Notes: generated from the letters alone by a model not told the origin. A stretch of DNA of 64,000 nucleotides from Cymbidium sinense (GCA_021442155.1 CM038222.1:108565121-108629120); one strand, 5' to 3'; shown: positions 47,931 through 60,370, counted from the first letter of the stretch. A program made the numbers and translations.

Positions 47931-48640
47931 AAATGGTTGGCATCTGCTTGATAGGTTGGATATAAAGCATTTTAGATAAACTAACTACCCTTAGAATGAT
48001 CTGAGTTGAGTTAGACTTTTAGGGGGTGGCATTTCTAATATCGTTTTAATCTTCTCCGGATCGATTTTGATTCCACGGTGTCAGATAACAAACCCAGGAA
48101 TTTTCCTGAAGCTACTCTGAATGCATACTTCAGGGGATTCATTTTAAGATTAAATTATCTTTAACCATTCAAAAACTACTCTCAAGTCAAAGAGATGGTC
48201 TTCATTTTCTTTGCATTTGACACGACATCATCGACATAGCATTCAACTTGATGATGAATGAGTTTGTCGAAGATTCGAGTCATGCCCGCTGGTATGTGGC
48301 ACTGGAATTTTTAATGCCGAAATGCATGACTTTATAGCAATAGATTCTGATCGGGGTTCTAAAAAAAGTGTTTCTTTCATCTTCAGATGTCATCTTTATT
48401 TGATTGTATCCAAATGAATCATCCATAAAAAGGAAAAACTGTGTGAGATGAGGTAATGTCCACCATTAGTTCTGGTATTGATAGTGAAAATTTATCTTTT
48501 GGACATGCCTTATTTAGATCCCTAAAATCGACGCATATGCGAATTTGGCCATTCTTCTTCTGAACTGGGATGACACTAACCAAACAGGTGGGGTATTTTT
48601 CCTCTTGGATGAAACCAGCATGGATCAATTTCTTGACTTT
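47931..48640 (-). pseudogene. Reverse transcriptase catalytic part
   Basis: MIHAGFIQEEKYPTCLVSVI, VQKKNGQIRICVDFRDLNKA and CPKDKFSLSIPELMVD (48628-48419) form the fingers. The catalytic box reads YVDD with flanks C and VVSN near 48225-48240. The palm between them is split by frameshifts and deletions, so it is inactive. Confidence 0.88.
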
Positions 48641-49200
48641 AGAAATGACCTGCTGTTCAATGTCAAATCGTATGCGTCTAGGAGATTGCTTGATAGAGTT
48701 AGCATCAAGCTATATTGCTAGCTTATGGACCACTACATCAAGAGCCAATCTGGGCATTTCTTCATAACTCCATGCAAAGCAGTCCTTAAACTCAATAAGT
48801 AGCCTAATTAAGTCATTAATTTTAGTTTTGTTCAACAAGGAACTAATGTATATCAAGCGTGGATCTTCTTCAATTCCTAAGTTGATTTCTTTGAGTTCAT
48901 CGATGGTTGGACTTGATTTCTTCTTTAAACTCTGGTGGTGCATCTTTGACTTGAAAATCATTTGTGCTTAGACCAAGTATGTCGAATTAAACCTTTCTTT
49001 GCTAAATTCAGAGCATAAGGTGAGTACCAATCAAAAGGTAATTCTATAAATTTTTTATATGAATCATTCTTAAGTTCTACATCAACTTCTTGACTTGAGG
49101 ATGATGCTCCAGGATAGAACCTCTGAATCTTTACAGCCGTGGATGATTTAAGGGCTTCACTAACTACCAAAACTATCAACTTTTTGTGAGGAAAATGGGA
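48641..49200 (-). pseudogene. Pre-reverse-transcriptase region of pol
   Basis: SPTIDELKEINLGIEEDPRL, LIEFKDCFAWSYEEMP and VVHKLAI (48961-48710) are the conserved lead-in to reverse transcriptase in this lineage. The 49179-48958 segment (ELPFDWYSPYALNLAKKGL) is the linker before it. Confidence 0.85.
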
Positions 49201-49589
49201 TTAGAGCTAAGGTTCTAGGCTGATACCTAATAGTTTAACATAAAGAGGACTTGGATACACTTATGCTTTGTTTAGAAATATGGTCTTTATCACTATCTGG
49301 CTCAAGTGTCACCTCCAACATGATCTATTATTGTGAAGAGCTAGCCAGTGTGCTAATCATATAGGACTCATCATCTGAACTAGATTCTAAGTCTATATGG
49401 ATAGCAGGTCTACTCCCGGTAGCTAGGACAGATCTCCTAATGGGTGGTAAGTATGGATGTCTTTCACCCATGGGACTACCTCTGGACTTGCCTCTTCCTC
49501 TTCGTGGTAGAGATCAGGTCATCCTCCCCACTTATTCGAATGAAGTAATAAACTGTGGGTGGAATATAATCTCATGCTCCATTTCCTCC
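49201..49589. other. Linker of the gypsy polyprotein, strongly decayed
   Basis: This is the region between the protease and pre-RT segments. No motif could be read because of stops in all frames. Confidence 0.5.
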
Positions 49590-49720
49590 TCAATATCTTC
49601 TTCTCGCTCCCTTTTCTTTTCTATTTCATTTTCTTTTTTCTTTTCTTTTTCTTTTTCTTTTTCTTTTTCTTTTCTTTATTTTTCTTTTTCTTTTTCTCCC
49701 ATATGTGGATTTTGACTAAG
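49590..49720 (+). repeat. Pyrimidine-rich (CTTTTT)n-like tract
   Basis: Degenerate TTTTC repeats run about 100 bp. On the minus (gypsy coding) strand this would encode a Lys/Glu-rich stretch within the linker. It probably expanded by slippage. Confidence 0.9.
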
Positions 49721-49738
49721 TTCACGAGAATAGAATTT

Positions 49739-50437
49739 TTAGTTTTGGGGAAGGTAGTAGGCCGCATATATCCCGGCCTTGTGTACTGCAAAGAGCTTGA
49801 GATCTCCTTTGACACAATATTCGATTCCACCTCTTAAGAACTTGATGCACTGATGTAAAGAGGATAAAATCATGTTGTTCTCATGTATCCACGGTCTCCC
49901 AAGCAAAGCATTGAAAAATGTATTGGAGTCAATTATGTGAAACTTGGCTTTAGTCTTCCAATCATTTATCTCTAGTGGCAACACTATAGAGCATAAAACC
50001 CTCTCACCTTATTCATTGAATCATTTCAACATCATCCTCTCTTTTTGGAGTTTAGAGATGGAAATCCTCAAGTAGGCAAGAGTTCTTAGACTCATAATAT
50101 TGATTGATGCACCCGGGTCAACCAGAAATCTAGATAGATAGAATCTACCAACATTCACTATAATGTAGAAGGGATGATTGTGCTCGATCATTTCTAGAAG
50201 TAGGTCTTCATCGTTGAATGTGACTCCTAGCATCTCTATTGAATGGCATGCTTTCTCTTCAGTAGTGGTCAGCTGAGCTAAGCATATCTCTAGATCAAGC
50301 AGGACTTTGATTAGAGATTCTCTCATCTCTTTGGATAAGACAAGGGCATCGTGTATGCTTAAATTAGTTGACAACTTTCTAAGATGTGCGAGGATGTTGC
50401 AATCAACTTTAGACTGACCCTCCATAAGCATATTCAT
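49739..50437 (-). pseudogene. Aspartic protease region of the gypsy element
   Basis: FLVDPGASINIMSL near 50110 has the protease Asp in DPGA form, which is usual in this lineage. The second half, with FHIIDSNTFFNALLGRPWIH and SSLHQCIKF, lies in the next segment (49984-49739). A stop near 50018 and a frame change separate the halves. Confidence 0.85.
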
Positions 50438-50500
50438 AGGTGAAGCATCTTATGGAGGGGCAATCTGCTCATTAGAACCAATGACCTGCTTACCCTTATC

Positions 50501-51124
50501 CTAAGGTGCTACCCTATGAGGTAGAACTTTTCCACTGTGGAAGTTGAATTCAGTGACTTCTTGGAATGATGAGTTTGTGGAAAGTTCTACCTGCTCATCA
50601 GGTATACCTACAGCTTCCCCTAAAAGATCCTTGGAGTCGGATGACTCCAAGTCAATCTCAAGAGGTGAACCCGAATGATTTAGAGAAGGGAAATCCATCT
50701 TTGAATAAAATAGGAATGAATCAGAACTATTTGAGGTATTATTATTTTGACTTGGAGAGCTTTCTAAAAGAATGAAACTAAGAGCATTAGAAGTAGAGAG
50801 AATGTAAGTGAAATCGATCTTCTTCATTGATTTCTTTAATTTTGGAGGAGATGCATAATAGAAATCAAGTAAAGTAAGTGGAGTGAGGGGTTTGGTTCCC
50901 TCATCCATAGATACAATGCTCCTACTCGAGGTAGAGGAGCTGTTAGAGGTGGTAGTAGCTGCAATGGTGGAAGGAGTGTTGGATTTGGATGGTGGTTGGG
51001 CTACGTATCTATCCTGATCAAGTGAGGTAGACTGTTGCTGCTGATGAGCATCCACCCTCCCCGAGTTTTCCTTCATAATTAGCAAATTTTTCTTGGTGTT
51101 GGAGGTTTGAGCTGCTTCAAGCAC
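50501..51124 (-). pseudogene. Ser/Thr-rich linker between gag and protease
   Basis: This 207-residue open frame is rich in Ser, Thr and Asn, with a run of TTTSNSSSTSSRS and acidic patches. It has no recognisable domain. It is the longest open frame left in the element; its position suggests a disordered gag-pol linker. Confidence 0.6.
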
Positions 51125-51187
51125 CTGCAGAGAAAGTTTTTTTATTTTATAAATGATCTTTTTAGAGATTCGGGATAAGGAAATATC

Positions 51188-51718
51188 TTAACCATCTTTT
51201 GTCTTAAGGAGATCGGAAATATCCTCAAGGATTACTCTAACAGAACAAAATGGTTGTTCCACTAAGTATTCCTTAGGGATGACTATAGCTCTTGACTTGT
51301 AGCTATGCTCAAGCCAATCTTTGAAGGTAATGTAATCCTCTAAGACGTGGCCTAACATGTGGTGGTAGGGGCAGTAGCTAAGATCATCACTCCTGCATAC
51401 TTTCTCCGGCTTCTTAGGCTCGAGTAATTGAAAATCAGGCTTCTTCAAGAGATTCTTGAAGATCTTCCTGACTACCTCCCTCTTGAATGAGTATGGCTTA
51501 TTTAATTTTTCAACAAGTAGGTGAAAAGTAGCTACCTGGCAGTTAATATGGATTTCGATGCTAAGTAAGCTGCTATGGCGGCTGCGGTGGTCATTGTGGC
51601 AATGGTTTTGGACAGTATGGAGGCCGAGGCAGTGCAAGAGGTGGCAATGAAGGCTGCTGAAATCTGGGCCTCTCGAATTAAACTCTAGCTGGCTGCTTCC
51701 CCTTATCCACTGATGCAA
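51188..51718 (-). pseudogene. Gag C-terminal part with a CCHH-like motif
   Basis: LSYCPYHHMLGHVLEDYITFKDWLE near 51370-51310 matches the CxYHxxxGHxxExC-type motif found in gag of this lineage, with the last Cys replaced. It is followed by the conserved IVIPKEYL-like stretch. Confidence 0.75.
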
Positions 51719-51785
51719 CTATCCCAAGCTTCTTCTGAAATACCTTCTAAGGCTTGGGCTTAGGTGACTGGTCTAAAAAGGGTAA

Positions 51786-52330
51786 CTATTTGGCTTCCTC
51801 TTGTAGGTTAGCCGCCTTGCTGATTAGCTTCTCAAATGTCTTTATAGTGCATCCCTTAAGTATGAAGATGACCGGGCCATGGATATTCTTGAGTAGAATC
51901 TCAACGGCATGTTGCTCATGTAGTTGTAGTTCACATTTCATACTCAAGTTGCGCCATCTGAGAATGTAATCAACAAGGGACTCATAGGGTTTTTGTTTCT
52001 CTACAACGAGGTCACCTATAGTTACTCTTTGCTGAGCTCCTACAAATCTCTTAACGAAGAGATACTCTAACTCTACAAAGGTCTTCACTGAACCGTTGGG
52101 TAGTTCAACATACCATCAAATGCAACACCTACTAGGCTACTGACACAGAGGCGAAAAAAAAAGTGCATCACTACCACCTGCATTGCAATAAATGGCCCTG
52201 AAGTGTGCTATGTGCTGCCTTGGGCTCCCATTGCCATAAAAAATCTTGAAGGATGGTGGCACAAAATCCTTGGGATATTGAACTACATCGAATTCCTCCA
52301 GGTAAGGTCAACCTTTTAGAACAGATGAGC
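51786..52330 (-). pseudogene. Gag (retrotransposon gag domain)
   Basis: Near 52300 the reading VPPSFKIFYGNGSPRQHIAH is the typical start of the domain. A stop near 52095 is followed by FVELEYLFVKRFVGAQQRVT and KPYESLVDYILRWRNLSMKC (52088-51786), the conserved second half. Confidence 0.8.
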
Positions 52331-53570
52331 TTCCTTAGGCTTGCGCCAATGCATCCTTCACCTGCTACTCTACCATCTACTTTATGTCCTTGCACGGAGG
52401 TACTATCGGTGACCTTCCTATGCAGGCTATTGGCATCATTTTCCATAAGAGTGCACTTGGGACGATCTAAGGTATGGACTAGCTCAGGCTGATCAGCTTC
52501 CATGGGGGAAGGCTATGAAACTGAGGCCTGGTTCTGTAAGGCTAGAATTATTACCATCAACTCCTCTACCTTCTTCTCCATCCTGCCAATCTGATCATTC
52601 TTCTGTTTGATTTATTGGAGGAGGTGTTGAGTTGAGTGAGATGTGTTGCCTTCCTCAACTACAACACCTTTCTATCTATGTTGATCTGTATGCAAGGATC
52701 TTCGGGTGTCAACCATGTGGACTTCAGCTAAGTCATCCAACATATCATCCTCATCGGGGTTGAAATCGACCCTACCCACTTCCTGGTCAGACTAATCACT
52801 CCCAACTATTTGTCTCACCATGACATGATAGTCTTCTAAAATGTCATCTAATGAACGGTCATCTACTCGACCACCTTTCTATGGAACATAGGTGATGGCC
52901 ACCACATCTTGACTATGTAAATCTATGCCTGATAGTCACGGTGGAGTGCACTCCCTGGCTGGCTCAACTATTATAGGGACTACCTCGGTATCCCCTCCCA
53001 TCTCTTCCTCCAACTGCTGTGGTGGAGTGACCACGACACTCTTGGAAGGCCCGAGAATCATCTGAGGGTTGAGTCTTTGAAAGTTGTGAAGAAAAATCGA
53101 CACTTTATCACATCATCCAAGTCTAGTAGTAATGTAGTTAACTCAAAATATGCTATATAATCGGTTGGATCTATTCGACCTTTGTATGATTCAAGATATA
53201 GGATCTTGAACCTGTGAGAGGGAGAGCTTCAACGATCTTCATGGAGAAAATATTAGTTGGCTGTGGCTACTTACTTTGCATATATTCTTCTTCAATTGTG
53301 TCATAAGACTCATCATCAAAGTTGAGAATCTTAGATGGATAAAAATTGAGAATCTTAGATAGATTTCTTCTTTCTCGGCAAGCTTGATGAGTACCCGATC
53401 TTATGAATACTTCATTTTCTTTAGCTTGGGGTTTTTCACAATGTGGTTTCCCTATGGCCTTCTATATAAGGTGAGTATTTTTGTCTTCCATGTCTCACAA
53501 ATCTTATTGTGCTATAAATTATTGGATATTCAGCTCCATGTTCATCGAGTGATCTCGTACTGAGGGTCTT
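52331..53570 (-). other. Upstream part of the gypsy element, no readable frame
   Basis: This is the N-terminal gag/leader region. Acidic and Ser-rich short frames are visible, but no motif. No tRNA-type primer-binding site could be identified. Confidence 0.5.
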
Positions 53571-53793
53571 GGTTCATTTTGTATCTGGCTTCTGGTTCTT
53601 AACCTCATCAACATTCACCATGCCTAAAAGGATGTTCGATCCAAATTTATCGGTGGATGGATAATGCACCTTCTGGAATACTTGGGAAATAGGATTAGAC
53701 AAAAATATTATCAACAAGAAGACATGAAAGTAAGAAGTACATGGTAAATAATAATTTTTATTCTTCAAAATTAAAGTACAACGACTAGAGACC

Positions 53794-53830
<37 letters not shown>

Positions 53831-54676
53831 TCATTTGTAAGAGAGGAGTTCTCCTTTTATAATATCAAGGGGTGACTTTACATAGAAAGCACATATAAAA
53901 AAATTTGAGTGCAAGTGGATGTTCGCCTAGGTTGGTGGAGGGTTTACATGTGAATGGGTATAAACTTGGTGGGCAGTAGGGACGAGTAACTCATCATCAT
54001 GGGAGTACGCGAGTAAGGAATGAACGGAGAAAAATAGACACCTTATTCCTTGAGTATTCGATCGCTGCCAGTGAATTGATTCATGCTTTGTTCTTTGAGT
54101 AATTATTTTCTAAGTCCCGAACTCAGTAGCTTAGGTTGATCTTTTCTTGTCGGATACACTTTTCAGTGAGTATATTTATTTTGGTAGTCTTTGTTATCGA
54201 GTACCCTTGATAGTGAGTGTGTTCATTTTGGTAAATAAACTCATTAGGTCGCTTAGGCCTGGCCGTTACTTTAGGTATACATTTTTCACTTTTAAAAAAA
54301 TGATACTAACTTATTTTTTTTTTCTTTGTTTTAGTTTCAAATGATCAATTTCTTAAGGGAATGAAATACAATATTTCGAAGGATCATTTGCATTTGGATT
54401 TTGAACAGAAAATAAAGGTTAATAACTTAAATATTGAAGTTGTTTAATTTTTTAATAATTAAATTTATTATTTATGATTTTATCTTTGGAATCATCTTCA
54501 TTTGGCTTGGATGCATTTCATTATTTTTTATTACACATTTTCATCATTGCATCATTATTACATTAAATTGATTATATTTAAAAAATTTTAATTTTTATTA
54601 TATCATCCGATTTAACCGTTAGTACAACTTCATTCGAACCATCGAACCTTGAACATCTTCCTTTTTAAGTTTTATA
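53571..54676. other. Flank of the gypsy element, boundary unresolved
   Basis: It holds the (AG)n run at 53795-53827 and then mixed sequence. It could include a 5' LTR, but there is no second copy in the window to test this. No gene is seen. Confidence 0.5.
53795..53827. repeat. (AG)n microsatellite
   Basis: About 16 AG units, uninterrupted. Confidence 0.97.
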
Positions 54677-55175
54677 TTGGGGTGTGCAATCGGTCAATTT
54701 GGACAGATCAATTTTGAAATTTGTTAAACCATTCGATTTTAAATCCAAAATCCAAAAAAAAAATTTGATCTGTTTAGTCAATAATATAAACCGAACCGAT
54801 CTAAACCGAATATTTTTTCGAATTTTCGATTTGGTTTAGAAAAAATAAAATTTTGAAAATATAAATTGCTATAACAATTATTTATCAAAGAATTACATCG
54901 CTTTATTAAATCATTTCATACAAAATCAAGTAACTCATTAATAAATGAAACAATAATATACAAATTTATCATTGAAATTTCTTTTTCGAGAAGAATTTTG
55001 TAAAAAAAAAAAATTCGATTTTTTAGCTATTTTTGATTTAATCAGATTAAGATGATATAAAATCAAACAGAAATCCAAAAATTGAATATTACCAAATTTA
55101 AAATCGAAATCCAAAAAAATATTTATAAAACCAATCCCTAATTTTCGATTTTAATCAAAAAAATACACACCCCTG
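54677..55175. mobile_element. Probable hAT-like MITE, about 500 bp
   Basis: The ends are TTGGGGTGTGCAAT and, read inward from the right, CAGGGGTGTGTATT. Flanks GTTTTATA (54669-54676) and ATTTTATT (55176-55183) match at six of eight positions, consistent with an aged 8-bp target duplication. The interior is AT-rich with AAACCGAACCGATC-type words and no coding capacity. Confidence 0.55.
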
Positions 55176-55319
55176 ATTTTATTATGTCTAATCTGATTTT
55201 CACAACCTCATATCTATCTAATGACTTTAGGTAAGGAACAACATAGGTTACCTAATACAAGATTCTTTTTGAGGATCAATTGTAATGATAATAAGTAGTA
55301 ATTTACTAATAAGTTTTAT

Positions 55320-55600
55320 AATTACATTAAGGCAAGACATTAAAAATAAGTTGGAGCTTCAAAATCCTAAATAATTAGAGGATGCATTCCATTATACCCT
55401 TTTATTAGAAAAGAAGTTTGAATCTATTTTTAGATCTAAGGTCTAACCATCCAATGAACCTATCAATAAATTTACTATTAGACCTTTCCTTACTTTATTA
55501 GTGAATTCTCTATTAGACCCACCATTAATTGTTCTAATAAAGCTCCTAGAGAAGTTACATGTTTCAAATGCCATATAAAATCAGTGCAAAGCCTAAATAA
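55320..55600 (+). pseudogene. Ty3/gypsy gag fragment
   Basis: The plus-strand frame reads RQDIKNKLELQNPK, stop, LEDAFHYTLLLEKKFES, which matches the conserved end of gypsy gag. Near 55545 a zinc-knuckle start (REVTCFKCH, then KSQC after a frame change) is visible with the GH part lost. It is a scrap in the opposite orientation to the large gypsy element, so it comes from a different insertion. Confidence 0.55.
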
Positions 55601-57265
55601 TGTATTTAAAAAATATATTTCTTTCATGAGGTTGATGCCCAATAACAGCATCATATGAGACTCCACTCTTGAAGGAAAACTTAAATTTTTTTGAGGACAA
55701 CCCCATTTGAGTGATGAGATGTCTATCTTTAAGCAAGTATATGAAAACTTTGATCAATACGTAGTCCACTCTATTATTGCCAACATTTTTTCAAGGTTAA
55801 ATTTGACTTCCCTTCCTACTGCTTTTGAAACAAGAGATTTGACACCTTCATTGGAAGAAATATGCATCATTAAATTAACTTACACATCTTTCTTGCTATT
55901 TGTATATGAAACTTTTGATAAATGGTATACTGGCAATAGATTTTTTTAGTGAAATTTTAAAATGATATAAATTATTTTTGAAAGAATATGGGACTTCGAA
56001 TATAAAATTAAAAGAATTTATACTTAATAAATAATACCAAGGAACCTAATAATTGAGAATTCATGCAGCTAGGCTTAAATCCCCTGAATCTAGAGTACAG
56101 AAGGCTAACAGATAGATGAACAATTTTTTTATTTGGAGTAAAACCATGATATAATTGATAGGCCATTGATCAGTTCACAACACTTCAATAGCATCACGAA
56201 TGGCAATGACTAAAAATGCTATATATAGTTAGTTTATCTATTTCCAGATTTTTTTTTTTAAAATAACTATGTGCCTCTGTATTTACTTCAATGTTGATTC
56301 CAAAATATCCTGCTGCCTGCCCACTTTCCAGCGATTTTGATTTTTTTGTTCTCCTGTTTTGCCCTCTAAATACCATTTTGTTTTTATGCTAACTGCCAGT
56401 GTTTCTGTGCTGCTTGGTTTGGATTACACCCGAAATGCTTGTGAGTTGATTTCTACTGCGAAGTTTGTAGTCCCTATCAAAAACCAACTGCTCATTGCCA
56501 GTGTTCATTAGAATTCCTTTCCCATTGTCCAAATTAGCTTTCTAACAGCATCAGAACGAATTCTCAAATATCCAACAGCAGCACCCTCACAATTTGAATA
56601 AAAATATCATGATACAATTTGTTTTTTCTTCCCAAATGTTTTTCACATTCTAAACTTTGCAAATTGTGGTAATAAGAAAACCAAAAACTAGCACGAATTC
56701 AAATAACATTTTAATATAAATAAATCCTGTAATAACCAACCATACTGCAAATTCTAAAAACACAAGACATGACAGCGCAATAACAGTTGAAGTTGTGTTG
56801 TTGGGAGTACTTAATTCAATAAAATCATTTATTAAGTATCAAATTGTTCGCACCACAGATTTAATTTCTATTTACAGGCTCGTAGTAATTTTCTATTTAT
56901 AATTCTTAACAGATTGAAATGCAAGTTTGCTAGACCAATCTAAAGCACACTTAATAATAAAACTTCAACTCAATACACAAGAATCAAATGCCAGAAATGA
57001 TACAATGAATTATGAGAATAGAATCAAAATTATTAAAATAAATAAATAAATAAATAATGAAATTTTAATTAGTTATGCATATGCAAATATTTAATTAATC
57101 AGGATAAAGAGTGCTGAGAAAAGTAAATATAAACGTTGATACATTAAAAAGGCATTCGTATCATCATGTGGATAGAAGCATTATATATTAACAAAGAAAA
57201 TATGCTGGAAACACGAGTCAAAGAGTAACCGCAACTGGATAGTAAATGAAAGTATGAAACAACTA
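55601..57265. other. Intergenic, no gene recognised
   Basis: This is AT-rich DNA. The 80-residue frame at 55707-55949 starts with ATG but resembles nothing known to me. A short AAAT microsatellite lies at about 57037-57057. Confidence 0.55.
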
Positions 57266-58297
57266 AAACTATTTGAGATCAATTTTATTGTGTTTCTTGT
57301 TTTTAAGTTATTTATTAAAATATGTTTGTTTAGTGTATTTTTTAATTATTTTATTTTGGAGTGTATTTAAATACATAACACTCAAAACATCCTAATTTAT
57401 ATATCTAATACCTTATACTTTATATTTACATATCTAACACTCAAACCTTAAAATACCACAAATATCACCCAGCTACCACCTTTCATCAAAATGAAGACAT
57501 GCTGTTAAATCCCTCCTGATGGCCGATGATATCTATCACAAAAAAATACCATGGCCAATGAGTATCAAAGCTGGCCGGCGATACCTGCCAAATCTGATCA
57601 CACATACTTTCTGCCATTAGGTGCCAACTCTCAATTCCAAATATCACTAGTTTTTACACTCTATCACTCCCCTTCCTCCAAAGTTAGAGGCCTAGAGCTG
57701 CAATCTCTCTCTCTCTCTCTCTCTGAAAATTTTTTTTCTTACCCAAGCTTGTTCCTATGGCATGCCCTCAAAATTTAGAATTGCAATCCGATCTAAAATC
57801 ATATAAAACCATTCTTTCCCCAATCCCGAAACCTCATGGCCATCTTCCTATCCAACCATGATGCCACTCTTTCAAAGCTCAACTCAAATCCAGGGTTGAA
57901 AGCCTTAGCAATCAAATTAGGAGAGCTGCACCTTTGTATCTTCTACATACCCTTTCCTTTTAATGGAATCTCACTATTTAAGTGGGTATTACGATCCGGT
58001 GTCACTAATCCCTAGCCAGCAAGAGGGATTTAATGAGCAGTAACAGCTAGGTGCTATTTTTGATGTATTTGAACGTTTTAAGTGTTACATAAGTAAATAT
58101 GACATTTGAAATATTATATATGTGAATTAGGATGTTTTGAGTGTTATGTATGTAAATTCCACTTTTATTTTCTTAAAAAACAAATTATATTTTTTTTAAA
58201 AAAATATTTATTATCACCAAATATGTTTTGTTTTGAATTAAAACATAAACAAGACAAAATAAAAACATAACAAAAAAAAGGTTATCTCAAATGGCCC
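57266..58297. mobile_element. Probable non-autonomous DNA element, 1.03 kb, with inverted ends
   Basis: The left end AAACTATTTGAGATCAATTT mirrors the right end, which read inward is GGGCCATTTGAGATAACC. The similarity continues inward (TTATGTTTTATTTTGTCTTG against TTTCTTGTTTTTAAGTT), and again at 57380-57430 against 58080-58160 (CATAACACTCAAAACATCCT and its reverse complement). The centre (57480-58040) is more GC-rich, holds a (CT)n run at 57703-57724, and shows no clear protein. No unequivocal target duplication is visible. Confidence 0.55.
57703..57724. repeat. (CT)n microsatellite
   Basis: About 11 units inside the 1.03-kb element. Confidence 0.95.
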
Positions 58298-59500
58298 TTA
58301 ACTTTTATCACATTATGATTTAATTTTTAATTCATAATGATTTCACTTGCATCATACTTTCATAACATTTCTCTATCCACCCATTTTTGCATTGAAACCT
58401 ACCTCAAACATTTTTTAATATATAAAGTCTATATATCAATAAATCATTCAACAATGGAAGCTAATCATCAACTTCATCCACTATAGTTTGCCAATAATCA
58501 ATCTTTGATTTGCCAATCCTAAGCACTCGCCTTATAAAAGTTACCCCATTATTCCAACACCAAAATATAACAGCACATTCAAATACTCAATCGAGATAGG
58601 CATTCCCATTCAGAAAGCCTCTGTTCAGGAAGCGTGAAGTGTTTTCTTTTAAAACCAAAACATCATCCACTAAAATTAATGCGCTCAGAAATATAAGTGC
58701 ATCTTAAGGTGAATTCCTGCTCAGTTTCCCAAGTAACAATAATCTGGGTTTTTTCAATTCAATGTTGCTGATTTTCCTTCACCAACTACTTAAATATAAC
58801 ATATAAAACACATTCACTACATGCTAACAACCATTTAAATCAAATAAGGAAAAATCTGCATACGAAGAAAAAACCATTTGGATTATTCTTGAGAATACAT
58901 GCGTTTTCAACACATCTCAAACAATTCTTGTTAAGGAAAAGCTCTCACATAAGGTACGGAGGCTAGAAGCTGAAATATGTTTTTAAAATAAAGTTCAAGC
59001 CAAACAATTTCTAATGAAATTAATCTCTGCCCATCTAGTCAACTTGAATAATGATCAACCTATAAAACCCATTAAGTGCAAGGTCGTCGATGTTCTATTG
59101 GAAATATTCTACTACAAACAAAAGCATGAACAAGAAATGAAAAAATTGTGTGCGCCTTTGTGTGTTATGTGCGTGTGCACATGTATATATCATACCGCGG
59201 GGAAAAAAACTTGCAGCTTATTTGCCATTTAATTTGAGAAAGTGAGGCAATAAACATTCTATCTGAAATTCATTTGCAAGTGACAACCCAAGAAAATGTG
59301 ACCACTGACAAAACTTAAAAATGCATCCATATAGAAATTAATAACTAAACACTGCATCTAGGAATCAAGGAATTCCACTCAAAATGTATGGATGTATCTT
59401 TAGCACATGCTAACCTGAAAACCGACCAAACATGACCTCCAACAAAGTAGACCGAATATAATAGCAATCAACAGGAGCTACTTAAATAGCACACTCTGAG
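58298..59500. other. 3' flank of U2AF35, including its 3' UTR
   Basis: No protein gene is seen. The first few hundred bases left of 59500 should be the 3' UTR. A poly(A) site cannot be placed with confidence. Confidence 0.6.
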
Positions 59501-60319
59501 CTAAACATGCTTCTCCTCCCTTTCCCTATTCCACTGCTCAATTCTAGCCCTCCGCTCCTCACTTCCTTCTCTAACAGGACTCCTTGATCGTCTCGGACTC
59601 CGATGCCTTCGCCTCCCTCCATCATCATACCTCACATGCTTATCTCCACTCCTCCTTCCGCGAGAATCCCTTTCACGAGTATCAGGCTCACGATACTCCC
59701 TCCGGTGAAAAGGACTAGTACTCCTGCTCCTGCTTCGACTTCTTATAGATCTCCTGTACCGTCCAAAAAGCTTCCTCCTCAAATCCCTCCCAATCTGCTT
59801 AACATGCATAAAGTTGCAATACCCACCTCTATTGCAACTATTTTCCTCAAACTGGCGGCATGTGGCCTCCCGAAAGTCAGTAACTGGTGAGAAGTCAACA
59901 ATTATTGGACGTCCTGAATAAAACCTCCCCTGAAGTGCCCTCAAAGCTGCGGCTGCTTGATCCTCCTCTTTGAACTGTACATACACATTACCTACCATGT
60001 GATCAGCAAGGTTGTCACAAATGTTGAGACTCTCAATCTCACCAAACTTGCTTAACTCTTCAAAGATATCCTCATAGAAGTCCTCAAAATGTTCCTGGAT
60101 CTTTCGGGGATCAATCGGCTGACCCTGGGCATCAACACCTGGTGTGATCATGTCTGGCCGCTGGTACATATTCGAAAGTAGAAGGGTAGGGGAGATTGTT
60201 GGCCTATTGTGGAGGCGGGAGCACCGATCTCCATGCCGGCAAGCTCCAATCTTGAAGTAGAATGGGCAGTTGACACGATCCTTCTCAGTGCCAAATATTG
60301 ATGCAAGATGCTCAGCCAT
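59501..60319 (-). CDS. U2AF35: Splicing factor U2AF small subunit (U2AF35)
   Basis: This is an intact 272-residue protein in one uninterrupted frame. U2AF35 pairs with the large U2AF subunit in the nucleus and recognises the AG at intron 3' ends during early spliceosome assembly. The first CCCH zinc finger uses C18, C27, C33 and H37; the RRM-like U2AF-homology domain spans about residues 44-146; the second CCCH finger uses C154, C162, C168 and H172. A C-terminal Arg/Ser and Arg/Asp-rich tail (about 186-260) ends with [19 protein letters not shown]. The start [20 protein letters not shown] is the family's usual one. The frame stays open for 13 more codons upstream to a GTG, but there is no earlier ATG. 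Length and a coding region without introns fit plant U2AF35. No damage is seen. It is the only clearly functional gene in the window. Confidence 0.97.
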   Translation of the reverse strand: MAEHLASIFGTEKDRVNCPFYFKIGACRHGDRCSRLHNRPTISPTLLLSNMYQRPDMITPGVDAQGQPIDPRKIQEHFEDFYEDIFEELSKFGEIESLNICDNLADHMVGNVYVQFKEEDQAAAALRALQGRFYSGRPIIVDFSPVTDFREATCRQFEENSCNRGGYCNFMHVKQIGRDLRRKLFGRYRRSIRSRSRSRSTSPFHRREYREPDTRERDSRGRRSGDKHVRYDDGGRRRHRSPRRSRSPVREGSEERRARIEQWNREREEKHV

Positions 60320-60370
60320 CACTATCAGATAATTAATCAGATCAACCACTTCAGCCACCAGAGAAACCCT

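Larger units (their letters stand above)
37236..53570 (-). mobile_element. Degenerate Ty3/gypsy (Tat/Ogre-like) element, interrupted by a MULE
   Basis: Read on the minus strand, the order is gag (about 52330-51186), a linker, protease (50437-49739), reverse transcriptase (about 48960-47930), RNase H (47925-47395), a second archaeal-type RNase H (47350-46900) and integrase (46767-45952, continuing at 37636-37236). Excluding the 8.3-kb insertion the remnant is about 8 kb. Every domain has stops or frameshifts. Two RNase H domains in this order are characteristic of the Tat/Ogre group. I could not find a matching LTR pair. U5 lies beyond the 3' end of pol, but its promoter-like element points the opposite way, and no U-type sequence occurs past 53570. 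The element may be truncated or may have unrelated LTRs. Confidence 0.8.

Noticed and set aside
49559..49837. Phe-rich frame that looks like a membrane segment
   Set aside because: It is produced by the CTTTTT tract and lies antisense to the gypsy linker.
60320..60358. 13-codon N-terminal extension of U2AF35 beginning with GTG
   Set aside because: There is no ATG; the family's proteins start at MAEHLAS, and the stretch is most likely 5' UTR.
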